Source: Streptomyces sp. NBC_01235
Lineage (GTDB): Bacteria > Actinomycetota > Actinomycetes > Streptomycetales > Streptomycetaceae
Length of the DNA stretch: 64,000 nucleotides
Direction of reading: 5' to 3'
NCBI RefSeq assembly: GCF_035989285.1
Contig: NZ_CP108513.1
Span: 124,001 to 188,000 of the forward strand
Numbering within the stretch: the stretch's first letter is position 1; the number at the start of each line of letters is the position of its first letter. Positions 45,536 to 54,570 of the stretch are shown piece after piece. Below the pieces are notes generated by a model. It was given only the letters and a program-made list of their open reading frames with translations, was not told the DNA's origin and made no database searches. The position numbers and the translations under genes are program-made.

Positions 45536-46160
45536 CTGCGAAAGGCCGGTCGCCGCAGGCTCGTTGGGGTGATCCGACCGAAGGCCCCGCGCATGGCCCA
45601 GCGACTGATCGACGAAGTCTTCGACGCGCTCGACGAGCAGACCGTCGTCGTCCCCGGGACCGGCACCCTCGACGTCGTGATCCCCTCCCTGGCCCGCTCG
45701 CTCGCCTCCGCCCACGAACAGCGACGAGCTCTGGAAGCGCAGATCAGACAGTTGCTGAGGGCTCACCCTCTTTCCGCGGTCCTGACCTTGATGCCGGGGG
45801 TCGCAGTCAGGACCGCCGCCACCTTGCTGGTCACCGTGGGCGACGGCACGAGCTTCCCCACCGCCGCCCACCGCGCCTCCTGCGCCGGCCTCGCCCCGAC
45901 AACAAGGTCGCCGGGAACCTCGTTCCACGGCCAACACGCTCCCAAGGAGGCAGCCGGCAGCTCAAACGCGCGATGTTCCTGTCCGCGTTCGCCGCCCTGC
46001 ACGATCCCGCCTCCCGCACTGCTACGACCGCCGCCGGGCCAGCGGGAAGACCTGCACCCACGCCACCTCCGCCTCGCCCGCCACCGCATCAGCGTGCTCT
46101 TCGCGATGCTCCGCGACGGCACGTTCTACGACCCCCGCACCCCACGCTCGCTTGACGAAA
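45536..46160 (+). pseudogene. IS110-family transposase C-terminal fragment, frameshifted
   Basis: Fragments in order: KAPRMAQRLIDEVFDALDEQ, TVVVPGTGTLDVVIPSLARS, HPLSAVLTLMPGVAVRTAA, TLLVTVGDGTSFPTAAHRAS with CAGLAPTT, then in other frames GGSRQLKRAMFLSAFAALHD and LRLARHRISVLFAMLRDGTF. This is the transposase_20 half of an IS110/IS117-type element. The DEDD half is missing. Confidence 0.8.
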
Positions 46161-46295
46161 GGCATAGAGTCACCACCGTCCCTGCTCCGGGCACGGCGCG
46201 GCGCAGTACCCCGCTGCATCAGCCTCGTCGACGACCTCGTCCCCCGCGAACAGCAGGTCAAGCTACGGCCATGCGAAAAGCGAGGATTGCGCAAG

Positions 46296-46332
46296 CGTTT
46301 GGGGAACGGTCATGGTGACCGTTCCCCAAACG
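46296..46332 (-). terminator. strong hairpin downstream of the TetX-like gene
   Basis: A perfect 17-base stem CGTTTGGGGAACGGTCA (46296-46312) with its complement (46316-46332) and a 3-base loop TGG, about 70 bases past the stop codon of the monooxygenase gene. Confidence 0.75.
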
Positions 46333-46400
46333 GAAGTCAGGGAGCGGGTGAGGCACCTGAGCACGAGGTGACGGTCACCGTGGTGACCTCGGCCAGGGGC

Positions 46401-47534
46401 TCACGGGGTCTGCTCGTCTTCGGTGAACGCGGTGATCAGGCCGTGGGGTGCGTCGTCGCCGAAGAGGAACTCGTTGAGTCGGGTGCCTTCTGCGGCGGCT
46501 TCGGTGCCGCGGGGGAACATCGCCTGCTCGTACTCGGTGAGGGCGACTTCGACGTCGTCGGGGTGCGCGGCGATGACCTTGCCGAGTTCCGCGCCGTCGT
46601 ACATCGCCAGGTTGGCGCCTTCACCGTTCGGGACCGAGAGGTGGGCGGCGTCACCGAGCAGGGTCACCCCCGGCAGCCGATCCCACCGGTGCCCGATCGG
46701 CAGAGCGTTGAGGGGGCGCAGGACCGGCGCGGTGTCGCAGTCGGTGATCAGCGCGGTGAGCTCCGGTGCCCAGCCGTCGAACTCCTGCGCGATCCGCGCG
46801 GTGGCCGCGGCGGCATCGGTGAAATCGATGGCGGCGAACCAGTCCTGCGGCTCGGTGAGCGCTATGTAGGTGTGCAGGGTGCCGCCCCTCTCTCGGTGAG
46901 CCTGGATTCCCTTGCCCGGCGCGAGTGCGAGCAGCGAGCCGCCCCCGACCGCCTTCGCGGCGGCAGGGTGCCGGGTGTCGGCGTCGAACAGGTAGGTCTC
47001 GACGAACGATCGGCCGACGTACTCGGGGGTGGTGATGGAGAGCAGTGGCCGAACCCGTGACCACGCGCCGTCAGCGCCGACCAGCAGGCTCGTGACGACG
47101 GTGCCGCCGTCGGCGAAGGTCACCTCGTGGCGGCCCTTGCCGAGGGCACGGACACTGCTGACCTTGTGGCCCCACCGGACAGTACCGGCCGGGAGCGAGT
47201 CGAGCAGGATCTGCCGCAGCTCGCCGCGCTGGACCTCGGGGCGTCCACCCGTGCCGTCGTCGGATTGGTCGAACAGGACGGTCCCGTCCCGGTCGAGGAT
47301 CCGCATCGCCTGGCGGCCCTCCAGAACGAGGCTGCGGAACTCGTCGATCAGGCCCGCCTCCTGCAGAGCCAGTTGGCCGTTGTAGTCGTGGATGTCGAGC
47401 ATCCCGCCCTGCATGCGAGCCGTCGGTGAGGGCTCCGCCTCGTAGACCGTGGCCGGGATGCCGTGGACGTGGAGGACGCGGGCGAGAGTCAGTCCTCCGA
47501 GCCCAGCGCCGATGATCGTGACGTCAGTGGTCAT
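46401..47534 (-). CDS. TetX-like FAD-dependent monooxygenase
   Basis: A 377-residue flavoprotein from ATG 47534, which has AAGGA six bases upstream; the longer frame to 47624 is not needed. The dinucleotide-binding motif GAGLGGLTLARVLHVHG is at residues 8-24, the region with MQGGMLDIHDYNGQLAL at 45-60, the VGADGAWSRVRPLL motif (family DG motif) near 155, and the second FAD motif GVTLLGDAAHLSVPNGEGAN near 290. These features fit class A flavin hydroxylases of the TetX-like group, which hydroxylate aromatic or tetracycline-like substrates with NAD(P)H. The substrate cannot be told from sequence. Only decayed IS sequence flanks it. Confidence 0.88.
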   Translation of the reverse strand: MTTDVTIIGAGLGGLTLARVLHVHGIPATVYEAEPSPTARMQGGMLDIHDYNGQLALQEAGLIDEFRSLVLEGRQAMRILDRDGTVLFDQSDDGTGGRPEVQRGELRQILLDSLPAGTVRWGHKVSSVRALGKGRHEVTFADGGTVVTSLLVGADGAWSRVRPLLSITTPEYVGRSFVETYLFDADTRHPAAAKAVGGGSLLALAPGKGIQAHRERGGTLHTYIALTEPQDWFAAIDFTDAAAATARIAQEFDGWAPELTALITDCDTAPVLRPLNALPIGHRWDRLPGVTLLGDAAHLSVPNGEGANLAMYDGAELGKVIAAHPDDVEVALTEYEQAMFPRGTEAAAEGTRLNEFLFGDDAPHGLITAFTEDEQTP

Positions 47535-47779
47535 GGTGATTCCTTGCGTGTCGCACGCCTGCCGGATGGGCACCCGGCAGGATCTCTGGAAAGGTTCCAG
47601 ACCCCGCCGACAAGCCGCCGACATCGGACCGACAGCCCCCGACAGGTGACCGAGACGGCGGCTCCGCCGCTCGATCGCCCCGGGTCGAAACGCCGACCAG
47701 CCAGGAGGAGGCTTAGGGCTCGCAGAGAATTAACTTGTGGGTTTTGGAACTTGACGCCCCAGGTCAGCGCACCGATCGC

Positions 47780-48320
47780 CCGCAGGTTGTTCTTCTGCGA
47801 GCCCTTACGACCTCCCCCGCGATTGGGGGCGGGGCACGCTGGCGTGATGTGGGTCGGACGGTTCAGCAGGCCGTGGGGACGGCGGGCACGAGTTCGGTGC
47901 TGGGCCGGTGGCGAGCGGCTCACTTCGCGGCGCGGTCAGAGACCAGGCAGGCGATCGCTCAGTGTCTCGGCGTTGGGCTGGCGGCGTCCTGTCCAGCGCT
48001 GCGAAGGGCGCCATTGAGGCAGTTCGGCGTTTGCGTGTCCGACAAAGGCTTCGCCGGGAGGACTGGCGACGCTTGGCCTGCCGCCAGCCGTACCCGTCCG
48101 GTGATCGCTCCTTCGCCGAGGTTCTTCGGCTTTCGGGGCGGAGCGCTCACCTGGTCGGGGAAGTCGTTGGCAAGTCCCCGGTAGCCTTCGTCGACCTCGG
48201 CTTTCACGGGTGGGTAGCGCCGGAGCTGTTCAGCGATGTCCTTGGCGCGCATTGCGGTCTTGGGTGCTCTTGATCGTGTTGTGCTTGCGCCTGCCGGGGA
48301 AGAAAAAGGCACTGAACTTG
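47780..48320 (-). pseudogene. IS5-family (HARBI1-like) transposase remnant
   Basis: On the minus strand, about 48320 to 48240 reads FFPGRRKHNTIKSTQDRNAR. It continues in another frame as AKDIAEQLRRYPPVKAEVDE, GYRGLANDFPDQVSAPPRKP, and further scraps (LVSDRAAK, STELVPAV) toward 47880. This is the second half of a HARBI1-like IS5 transposase with the DEGYRG aspartate. At least two frameshifts, and the first half is missing. Confidence 0.7.
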
Positions 48321-48532
48321 TCGTTCAACCCCCATGGCCCCACGCGCAGTCCCGTTCCCCGGTGTGCGCCGCGGCCGTGGCCGTGGCGGGGAGACGAGCG
48401 GTGCTCCCGTCCCGGTTCCTGTAGGGCGGGGCCCCTCCCCGGTGTGCCGTGGTAGGACGGGGCTGCAATCGGCACTGCGGACAGCAGCCAGAGTGCGGGC
48501 CGAACGAGGGTACCGCGAAAGGGGAGTTGGGC

Positions 48533-49318
48533 ATGGCGGCAGAGAACATCGACGATGTCGTGGACGGGCTTGCCGGGATCGTGCGGGAGGCCGGCCGCGA
48601 CGGTGACCGGGTCGGGTACTTCGCGGCGCTGTACCGACAGGTGACCGTTGAGGTCCGCACGGCCATTCACGGTGGGCTGTTCGACGACGGCGCCCGAATG
48701 GACCGTTTCGACACGCTCTTCGGCAACCGCTACTTCGACGCGTACGACGCCTGGCGTCGTGACCGGAGCGGGCCCCGTTGTTGGCGCGAGGCGTTCGGGC
48801 TGCTCGACGACGCCGACACCGTCATCGTCCAGCACCTGCTACTGGGCGTGAACGCGCACATCAGCCTCGACCTGGCCATCGCCGCCGCGCGGACGAGCCC
48901 AGGCGAGGCCATCCACGCGCTGCGGCGCGACTTTCTGCTGATCAACGACATCCTTGCGCGGGTGGTGCTGGCGGTGCAGGACTCGGTCGGCGCCCTGTCG
49001 CCACTCCTGTCCCTGCTGGATCAGGTCGGAGCCCGCACCGACGAACGGATCCTCGACTTCAGTGTCCGTCAGTCCCGCGAGGAGGCGTGGTACAACGCCG
49101 TCCTGCTTGCCGGCCAGAACGAAGAGGAGCGCGAGGCCACCATCGAGCGGCTCGACATCCGGGCCGCCGTGCTCGCCCGGTTGATAGCTCGACCGGGCGG
49201 CATCGTCCGACCGGCCCTGCAGTTGATCCGGAGCACCGAGAGTGATGACGTGCCGGCCGTCATCACTCATCTGGACAACGCCATGGAGCGACCCTCCGCC
49301 CGTCAGGGGACGGGGTGA
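48533..49318 (+). CDS. DUF5995 family protein
   Basis: A 261-residue protein from ATG 48533 with AAGGGGAG upstream. Diagnostic stretches of the DUF5995 family are VGYFAALYRQVTVEVRTAI, MDRFDTLFGNRYFDAYDAWR, LLGVNAHISLDLAIAAAR and RRDFLLINDILARVVLAVQD. The histidine-containing GVNAHISLDL motif is conserved in the family and may bind a metal. It is alpha-helical with no signal peptide. The function of the family is not known to me. The gene is intact and stands alone. Confidence 0.88.
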   Translation: MAAENIDDVVDGLAGIVREAGRDGDRVGYFAALYRQVTVEVRTAIHGGLFDDGARMDRFDTLFGNRYFDAYDAWRRDRSGPRCWREAFGLLDDADTVIVQHLLLGVNAHISLDLAIAAARTSPGEAIHALRRDFLLINDILARVVLAVQDSVGALSPLLSLLDQVGARTDERILDFSVRQSREEAWYNAVLLAGQNEEEREATIERLDIRAAVLARLIARPGGIVRPALQLIRSTESDDVPAVITHLDNAMERPSARQGTG

Positions 49319-49399
49319 GGCCCGGCGGATCGACCGTCCGGCATCCCGCTGGAACCGAGCCCGAACACCTGCTCACCTAGACGAGCAGGTCCTATGTGC

Positions 49400-50290
49400 T
49401 CAGTAATCAAATGCGATGAGGGAGCGCATGATGGGTGCTCCGGTCTTGTGGTTGTGCCAGATCGTGGGGGCCATGGCGAGGATGCGCTGGGCGACGCGGA
49501 CGGCAACACCCTCGTGAGTGCGGCCGCCGTGCTGTTCCAGGCCCAACTGTCCCTTGAGCGTGTCGTTCACAGACTCGATCAGCTGGCGTACGGACTTGAG
49601 CAGTCTCGCGCCCTTGCGCTTCTTCTCCCGCTTGAACGACGGCCTCAGCAGCTCGATGCCCCGCATCGCGAGATCGTTCTCGAACTCCTTGGAGGCGAAG
49701 CCCTTGTCGGAGATCAGGGGGAGTCCGGGCCTGTCTGTGACCAGGCCGGCCTCGACGTCAAGCATGGACTGCAGTACTTCGCGCTCATCCATCTTCGGGC
49801 TCGGGCCCACAGGATCGGCATGCCAACCGGCGTGCAAACCAGGTACAGGCGTAGGCCCCAGAAGAACCGGGAGTGGGACGCGCAATACCCATATCCGGCC
49901 CAGCCCACCATCTCCGAACGTTTCGCTGTCGGCCGGAACATCCCACACGGCACTTGGTGTCGAGTCGACGATCCAGTGGTTGTCGAACCAGAAGTCCGTG
50001 TCCACGGCGAGCATCCGTATCGCCTTCTTCACCAGTGGCAATGCCGCCTTGAGGCGCTTGTTGTACCCGGACTGCTGCGGCAGGTACGGGAACATCGCGG
50101 CCAAGTGCGTGTGCGCGTACCGCAACCAGCGCGACTCGGAATGGAAGCCGAGCAGCGCCTGCGCGACCGCGAGGGTGACCAGCTCGGCATCGGCCGGCTG
50201 CGGCTGCCTACCCATCCAACGGCTGGCTTCCAGCTCATCATCGACCTTCACATACAGCGCGGTCAGCAGAGTGTCCAGGTCATTCGTCAC
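49400..50290 (-). pseudogene. IS982-family transposase with a compensated frameshift
   Basis: From GTG 50290 (VTNDLDTLLTALYVKVDDEL) the protein follows IS982: NHWIVDSTP with the first aspartate near residue 125, LLISDKGFAS-like LPLISDKGFASKEFENDL and LRPSFKREKKRKG, SVRQLIESVNDTLKGQLGLE. Between about 49965 and 49810 the open frame is nonsense. The expected sequence GWAGYGYCASHSRFFWGLRL with YLVCTPVGMPILWA lies in another frame. Two compensating indels about 150 bases apart therefore scramble some 50 residues. The product, if made, would lack normal catalytic-core sequence. Confidence 0.8.
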
Positions 50291-50356
50291 GCAACGATCT
50301 TGGACACCCTCGTGTGTTCCCGAACGCACCGCCAACCTGATACGGCTGGGGCGGAC

Positions 50357-50737
50357 TCAATGCCTGACCAGCCACAAGACCCGGTCCCACGACAGAAGGT
50401 GGTACACGACCAGCACACCGGCGAGCATCACGGCGAGAGTGCGGAATCCCGCCGCGTACAACGCCGCCGCACCGCCGAAGAACACAGCCAGCTCCAGCAG
50501 GAACCGCAGCGGACCAGGTGTCGCAATCACCGTCCCCCCGGACCGGGATGCATCGTCTGGGGTGGCGAAGACTCCCCACAGCACGGCCACGATCAGGGGA
50601 ACGGCAACCACGCAGACATACCGCAGGGAACCAGGCACGACAGCCCATGCCCAGAGCCCGAAACACACCAGAGCCACCAGCTCCAACACGAACCTCACAC
50701 CGAGAGACAACGGGTGAAAGCCATACCCGGACGACAT
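50357..50737 (-). CDS. YrdB/DUF2568 membrane protein
   Basis: A 126-residue membrane protein from ATG 50737, with GGAGGG nine bases upstream. Four hydrophobic segments are visible. The family pattern is LELVALVCFGLWAWAV, VPLIVAVLWGVFATPDDASR, LRFLLELAVFFGGAAAL and YHLLSWDRVLWL. Its function is unknown. It lies 67 bases upstream of the IS982 start on the same strand and appears intact. Confidence 0.85.
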   Translation of the reverse strand: MSSGYGFHPLSLGVRFVLELVALVCFGLWAWAVVPGSLRYVCVVAVPLIVAVLWGVFATPDDASRSGGTVIATPGPLRFLLELAVFFGGAAALYAAGFRTLAVMLAGVLVVYHLLSWDRVLWLVRH

Positions 50738-50903
50738 ACGCGCAGTTCCCTCCGTCGTAGTCCCTCCAGGATCACAGACCGCCGCACGGGAAGTTCAAGA
50801 ACCACCAGATCAGACATCGGACTTATTCATCTAGTGTCAGAACGCGCCGTGGCTGTCGCTCGACGAAGCGATTCAGCAGGCCCACGTGAGGACGAGTCCC
50901 ATG

Positions 50904-50941
50904 CCGACGCCCCGGGGGCCTGCGGTCCCCCGGGGCGTCGG
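50904..50941. terminator. terminator-like hairpin
   Basis: A perfect 15-base stem CCGACGCCCCGGGGG / CCCCCGGGGCGTCGG with an 8-base loop. No gene with a clear 3' end lies close by; it may belong to a lost gene. Confidence 0.7.
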
Positions 50942-51321
50942 CGGTCAACGTGCGGGGCGACATACGGATCGCACCGGAGTTGCCCTGACGCGGACCGGCG
51001 GTGATGGAGAGGCGAACAAGGCTCCCGCCCCGGCTCCCACAGAACGGGGCTTTCCCCCGATCGCACCAGCAGGACGGGGCCGTGACCATTTCTGCAGACG
51101 GCGATAAGAGGAGGCCTGTCATTCAAGGCCCCGGTGTCGAATGCGACCCGAAATTGGTCAGGTGCTGCAGCGCTTCCTCATGTTCCCGAGGACCAGCAGA
51201 CGTTCGCGACCGTCGGCACCCGATTGGCGCCGGGAACGTCGCTGCCCACACGGGTCGGCGCCTTTCCGCGTCCTCAAGTGGAGTGACGTGCGTCACGTCA
51301 CGTCGTGTCACGTCGCGGCGG
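50942..51321. other. intergenic, no gene supported
   Basis: About 380 bases. Around 51285-51315 there is a short run of CGTCACGTCACGTCGTGTCACGTC-like direct repeats (unit about TCACGTCG); nothing else stands out. Confidence 0.4.
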
Positions 51322-51690
51322 TCAGCGCGGGCGGCGGCCCGCATCAGAGCGGCTGAGGACGCAGAACTCGTTGCCCTCTCGGTCGGCGAAGACCGTCCAC
51401 GGGACGTCGCCCTGGCTCACGTCGACGGGCGTCGCGCCGAGATCCTCAAGGCGCGCGACCAAGTCCGGCTGATGGGCCGCAGAGGTGGTGGGGGTCGATG
51501 TGCACGCGGTTCTTGCCGTCTTGGGTTCCGGGACGGCAAGGATCTCGATGCAGACGGCAATGGGGGCAGGATTGGTGAAGCACTCTGGTTCGACGTTGGT
51601 CTCGTCGGGTTCGTCGCCTGTGACGTTCCAGCCGAGCGCCTCCGCCCAGAACCGGCCGAGCGCGGAGTTGTCCCGAGGCTTCATCGACAT
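51322..51690 (-). CDS. VOC-family (glyoxalase-like) protein with a short scrambled stretch
   Basis: A frame of 122 residues with the C-terminal VOC module pattern: PRDNSALGRFWAEALGW at the start and GDVPWTVFADREGNEFCVLS at the end, the latter with the usual metal glutamate. The expected central strand DGKNRVHIDP, carrying the second metal histidine, is encoded in another frame at about 51500-51535, while the open frame reads KTARTACTSTPTTSAAH. A pair of compensating indels would explain this. The start at ATG 51690 may be internal, because the frame upstream (TRLVQMSMK) also fits the family. Confidence 0.65.
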   Translation of the reverse strand: MSMKPRDNSALGRFWAEALGWNVTGDEPDETNVEPECFTNPAPIAVCIEILAVPEPKTARTACTSTPTTSAAHQPDLVARLEDLGATPVDVSQGDVPWTVFADREGNEFCVLSRSDAGRRPR

Positions 51691-51895
51691 CTGAACAAGC
51701 CGCGTCGCCCTGCCGCCGGTCCTATGCCCGCGCGGATCAGGAGCCGCCCGTCCCCGGGGTTGGGGCCAGAGAGCATCCCCGTAGCGATCATGCGTCGGGC
51801 AAGGCGGGATTTTCGGTGAACGCGTCAGTGTCGCAGGGACTGCGTCGACTCAGGTGGGACGCAACATCGTCGGGTTTGGCTTCCGGGCCGGAGCG

Positions 51896-52669
51896 TCAGC
51901 TGTTGGCCAGGGTGCGGTCGAGCAAGGGGAGCAGACGGTCCCAGTGGCGCTGCCGTGCGGAGGGGTTGAAGGCATCGGTGTCGGACATGGTGAAGCCGTG
52001 GACGGTGCCGGGGTAGATCTCGGAGGTGTAGTCGACACCTGCGGCGTCCAGCGCCTGGTTGAGCTCGCCGAGGGCCTCGGGCGTCATGTCGGTTTCGGCA
52101 TGGCCGAGGTGGACCTGGGCGGTGAGTTTGGAGAGGAGGCGGTGCAGGCTGTCGGGCCCGTCGGCGCCCACGGGGCCATGGAATCCGGCGACGGCGGCCA
52201 CCTGGCCGGGGTGGGCCGCGGCGGTGCGCATCGCCAGGAGGCCGCCTATGCAGTAGCCGGTCACCGCGACCGGTCCGGCGCCGACCTCCGGCTGGGTGGC
52301 GAGGAACCTGAGGTAGGCGTCGGCGTCGCTCAGGACACGTTCGGCGGTGTGCGCCTCGATCAAAGGCATCAGCTGGGCGATGACCGCGGGCCGGACCTCT
52401 TCTCCGATGTGCTCGGGAAGTTCGATCACCGGTGCCGGGCCGTGTCGGTAGAAGAGGTTGGGGACGAGCACGTAGTACCCGTGCCCGGCCAGTTCGCGGG
52501 CCATCTCCCGCAGCACGGGCCGGATGCCGAAGCCGTCCGCGTACATCAGCACCCCGGGGTGCCGCTCGCCGTGGTCGGGGAAGGCGGCGAAGGCGTCGGC
52601 CTGGCCGTCTGCGGTGGGGATCTGCAGTGTCTTGGCGGGCAAGAGCTTCCTTTCTTGGAGTTCACTCAA
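51896..52669 (-). CDS. dienelactone hydrolase family protein
   Basis: A protein of about 248-257 residues. The nucleophile cysteine is in VTGYCIGGLLAMR (near 142), the aspartate in HAETDMTPEA (near 195) and the histidine in GTVHGFTM (near 226), giving the Cys-Asp-His triad of dienelactone hydrolases. It cleaves lactones or esters in aromatic breakdown or related detoxification. Two TTG starts are possible; TTG 52642 has AGGA five bases upstream and is preferred over TTG 52669. A MarR gene lies divergent, with two operator-like palindromes between them, so this is probably its target. Cytoplasmic and intact. Confidence 0.9.
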   Translation of the reverse strand: MSELQERKLLPAKTLQIPTADGQADAFAAFPDHGERHPGVLMYADGFGIRPVLREMARELAGHGYYVLVPNLFYRHGPAPVIELPEHIGEEVRPAVIAQLMPLIEAHTAERVLSDADAYLRFLATQPEVGAGPVAVTGYCIGGLLAMRTAAAHPGQVAAVAGFHGPVGADGPDSLHRLLSKLTAQVHLGHAETDMTPEALGELNQALDAAGVDYTSEIYPGTVHGFTMSDTDAFNPSARQRHWDRLLPLLDRTLANS

Positions 52670-52670
52670 T

Positions 52671-52728
52671 CGTTTATGGCACTAACGTTTTCGGCGCGAG
52701 TGAACGTACATCGTTAGTCGGACTAACG
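52671..52728. promoter_or_regulatory. paired MarR-type operators between hydrolase and marR
   Basis: CGTTAGT-CGG-ACTAACG (52712-52728) is a perfect 7+7 inverted repeat. CGTTTAT-GGC-ACTAACG (52671-52687) is the same design with two mismatches. Their centres are 41 bases apart, about four helical turns. They lie directly upstream of both divergent genes. Confidence 0.75.
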
Positions 52729-52748
52729 CAACGGGTAAGGTTGACGCC

Positions 52749-53231
52749 ATGATCAGAGCCGAAGCCGCGGACGTGCCCGACGACGGCGCGCTCAAGACGC
52801 CCGACAGGCTGCGACGGCGGGCGAGCCGACTGTTGTCGCAGCTGACCATGCGGTCGGACCGGTTGGTCAACGAGGGACTGGCCCGGGCCGACGCCCGCAA
52901 GTGGCACTACGCCGTGCTCGCCTCACTGCAGGAGTACGGGCCGGGCAGCCAGGCGGAGCTGAGCAGGCGCTCCGGCATCTATCGCAGCGACATGGTCGGT
53001 GTGCTCAACGAACTGGCCGAGCGTGATCTCGTCGAGCGGGCGCCGGATCCCGGCGACCGGCGCCGCAACGTCATCACGATCTCCTCCCAAGGCCGCCGCC
53101 ACCTACGCCGCCTTGACAAGGTCCTGGACGACCTCCACGACGAACTGCTCGCACCGTTGAGTCCGGCCGAACGCGACCAGTTCGTGCAGTTGCTCACTCG
53201 CTTGCTGGACCACCACACCCGGACCTCCTGA
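52749..53231 (+). CDS. MarR-family transcriptional regulator
   Basis: A 160-residue regulator. The winged-helix domain spans residues 35-115: KWHYAVLASLQEYGPGSQAE, LSRRSGIYRSDMVGVLNELA (recognition helix) and the wing ERDLVERAPDPGDRRRNVI. A C-terminal helix for dimerisation ends LTRLLDHHTR. It diverges from the dienelactone hydrolase gene with two matching palindromes between. It probably represses both until a ligand, perhaps an aromatic compound, binds. Intact. Confidence 0.92.
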   Translation: MIRAEAADVPDDGALKTPDRLRRRASRLLSQLTMRSDRLVNEGLARADARKWHYAVLASLQEYGPGSQAELSRRSGIYRSDMVGVLNELAERDLVERAPDPGDRRRNVITISSQGRRHLRRLDKVLDDLHDELLAPLSPAERDQFVQLLTRLLDHHTRTS

Positions 53232-53359
53232 GCCGCGTAGCGGCATCCGGCATCAACACCGTCCGGCGGTCCACCTGCGTCGATCATGATTCATGAGTGG
53301 TGGGAAACGGCCGGACGTCTGAAACACCCTCACGAAACGGTCTGGGACGGTCTGGGGTC

Positions 53360-53960
53360 GTGGGCGACGGCTTCAAGCGCGTAGAAGCGCACGCCTGCCC
53401 GATGTCCACCTGCGCCGCTCCGGCGGGCTCACCCTGCCGCACCCGGAAGGCCGCGGTGGCCCTCCAGTACCACACCCGCCCCCTTCCGGCTCGTGCCCCG
53501 ACTCGCCAAGGGGTTGAACGTGCCGACCCCCGCCGTGTGCCAGCCGGGCTCGGCGTGGACCGAGCTGCCCCGGCCCCGCGAGCGCCGGCATCGAGCCGGT
53601 CGGGCACTTCCGCCTCGGGTACGCCCGCGCCTCGACCGCGCGGCAGTGCCTGGACGCCCAGTCGGACTCCCTCGCCGAATCCGGGGTCACCCTGGTCATC
53701 TCCGAGAAGATCTTCGCCCGCGCCACCAAGCGCCCCGAGTTGGCGGCCGCCGTGAGGATCGCGGGGAGGTCCGCTCCTCCGGCATGCGCGTCACCCTCGT
53801 CCTCCACGAACACGAACGGCTCGGCCGCGGCATCGAACTCGCCATGCTCGCCGAAGAGCGGAAGGCGAGCGACGTCGACCTGGAATTCCTCACCGGCGAA
53901 CTGCGTGATGCGAACGTTGCGCGAGCACGACGACCAGGCCGCTGCGGTCTCGGCGTCGTG
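53360..53960 (+). pseudogene. serine recombinase remnant with N-terminal zinc-finger-like region
   Basis: The order is CPMSTCAAPAGSPCRTRKAA with VALQYHTRPL (cysteine-rich N-terminus of a Streptomyces recombinase type), then in other frames GHFRLGYARASTARQCLDAQ with the serine-recombinase start, VISEKIFARATKRPELAAAV, RVTLVLHEHERLGRGIELAM and LEFLTGELRD. It then jumps to REHDDQAAAVSA, which is the normal C-terminus. At least two frameshifts and an internal deletion of most of the C-terminal half are present. Confidence 0.7.
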
Positions 53961-54570
53961 GACGACCCGTCAGACGCTCGAGATCATCCTGCGGCGGCCC
54001 CACCTATGGCTGGGGCGACTACATCACCCCCTGACGGGGATTGAACGACGAGCTGAAACACGAACCGGCGTCATCGCCCTGACCCTGTACGGCGTCGCCC
54101 ATGAAGTGCCAACGGGGCCCACCGCATGTGAGCCACGGACACAGGGTCCCTCAGTCACCGGTGACGCAACGTCATGCCCCGGGCGCGCCCGCGGCGACGT
54201 CCCCGCCGCGGAGGCGGATCCGAGCCGCGTCCTCGAGCTGGACGACCGTACCCGCGACACCCGTGGGAGGTGTTGACGCTGACCCAGTTGGGCCCACGCC
54301 CGCATGATCGTCGGCGATCCGGCGTACCGACGTTGGAGGGGCTGCGAGCGGCGGCGGCCCGGCCGGCCATCAGGGAAAGCTTCCTCCGGCGCCTCATCCG
54401 GCCGCGTGGCGCAGGAATCCGAACGACGCCCGTATCCGCCTGCCACTCACATCCGCCGGCGACTCCCGAGCCTGCCGAGGACTGACCACCACACGCCGGT
54501 CGGCCTCCCGCACCAGCCGCTTACGCCGCACGCGGCTCAGCCCACTGGCGGGAAGGGAGAAGTCGACCGA
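53961..54570. other. about 600 bases without a supported gene
   Basis: Long frames occur on both strands but without recognisable motifs. The first 90 bases include a short frame ending in CGGPTYGWGDYITP followed by a stop, perhaps the tail of a lost gene. Confidence 0.4.
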
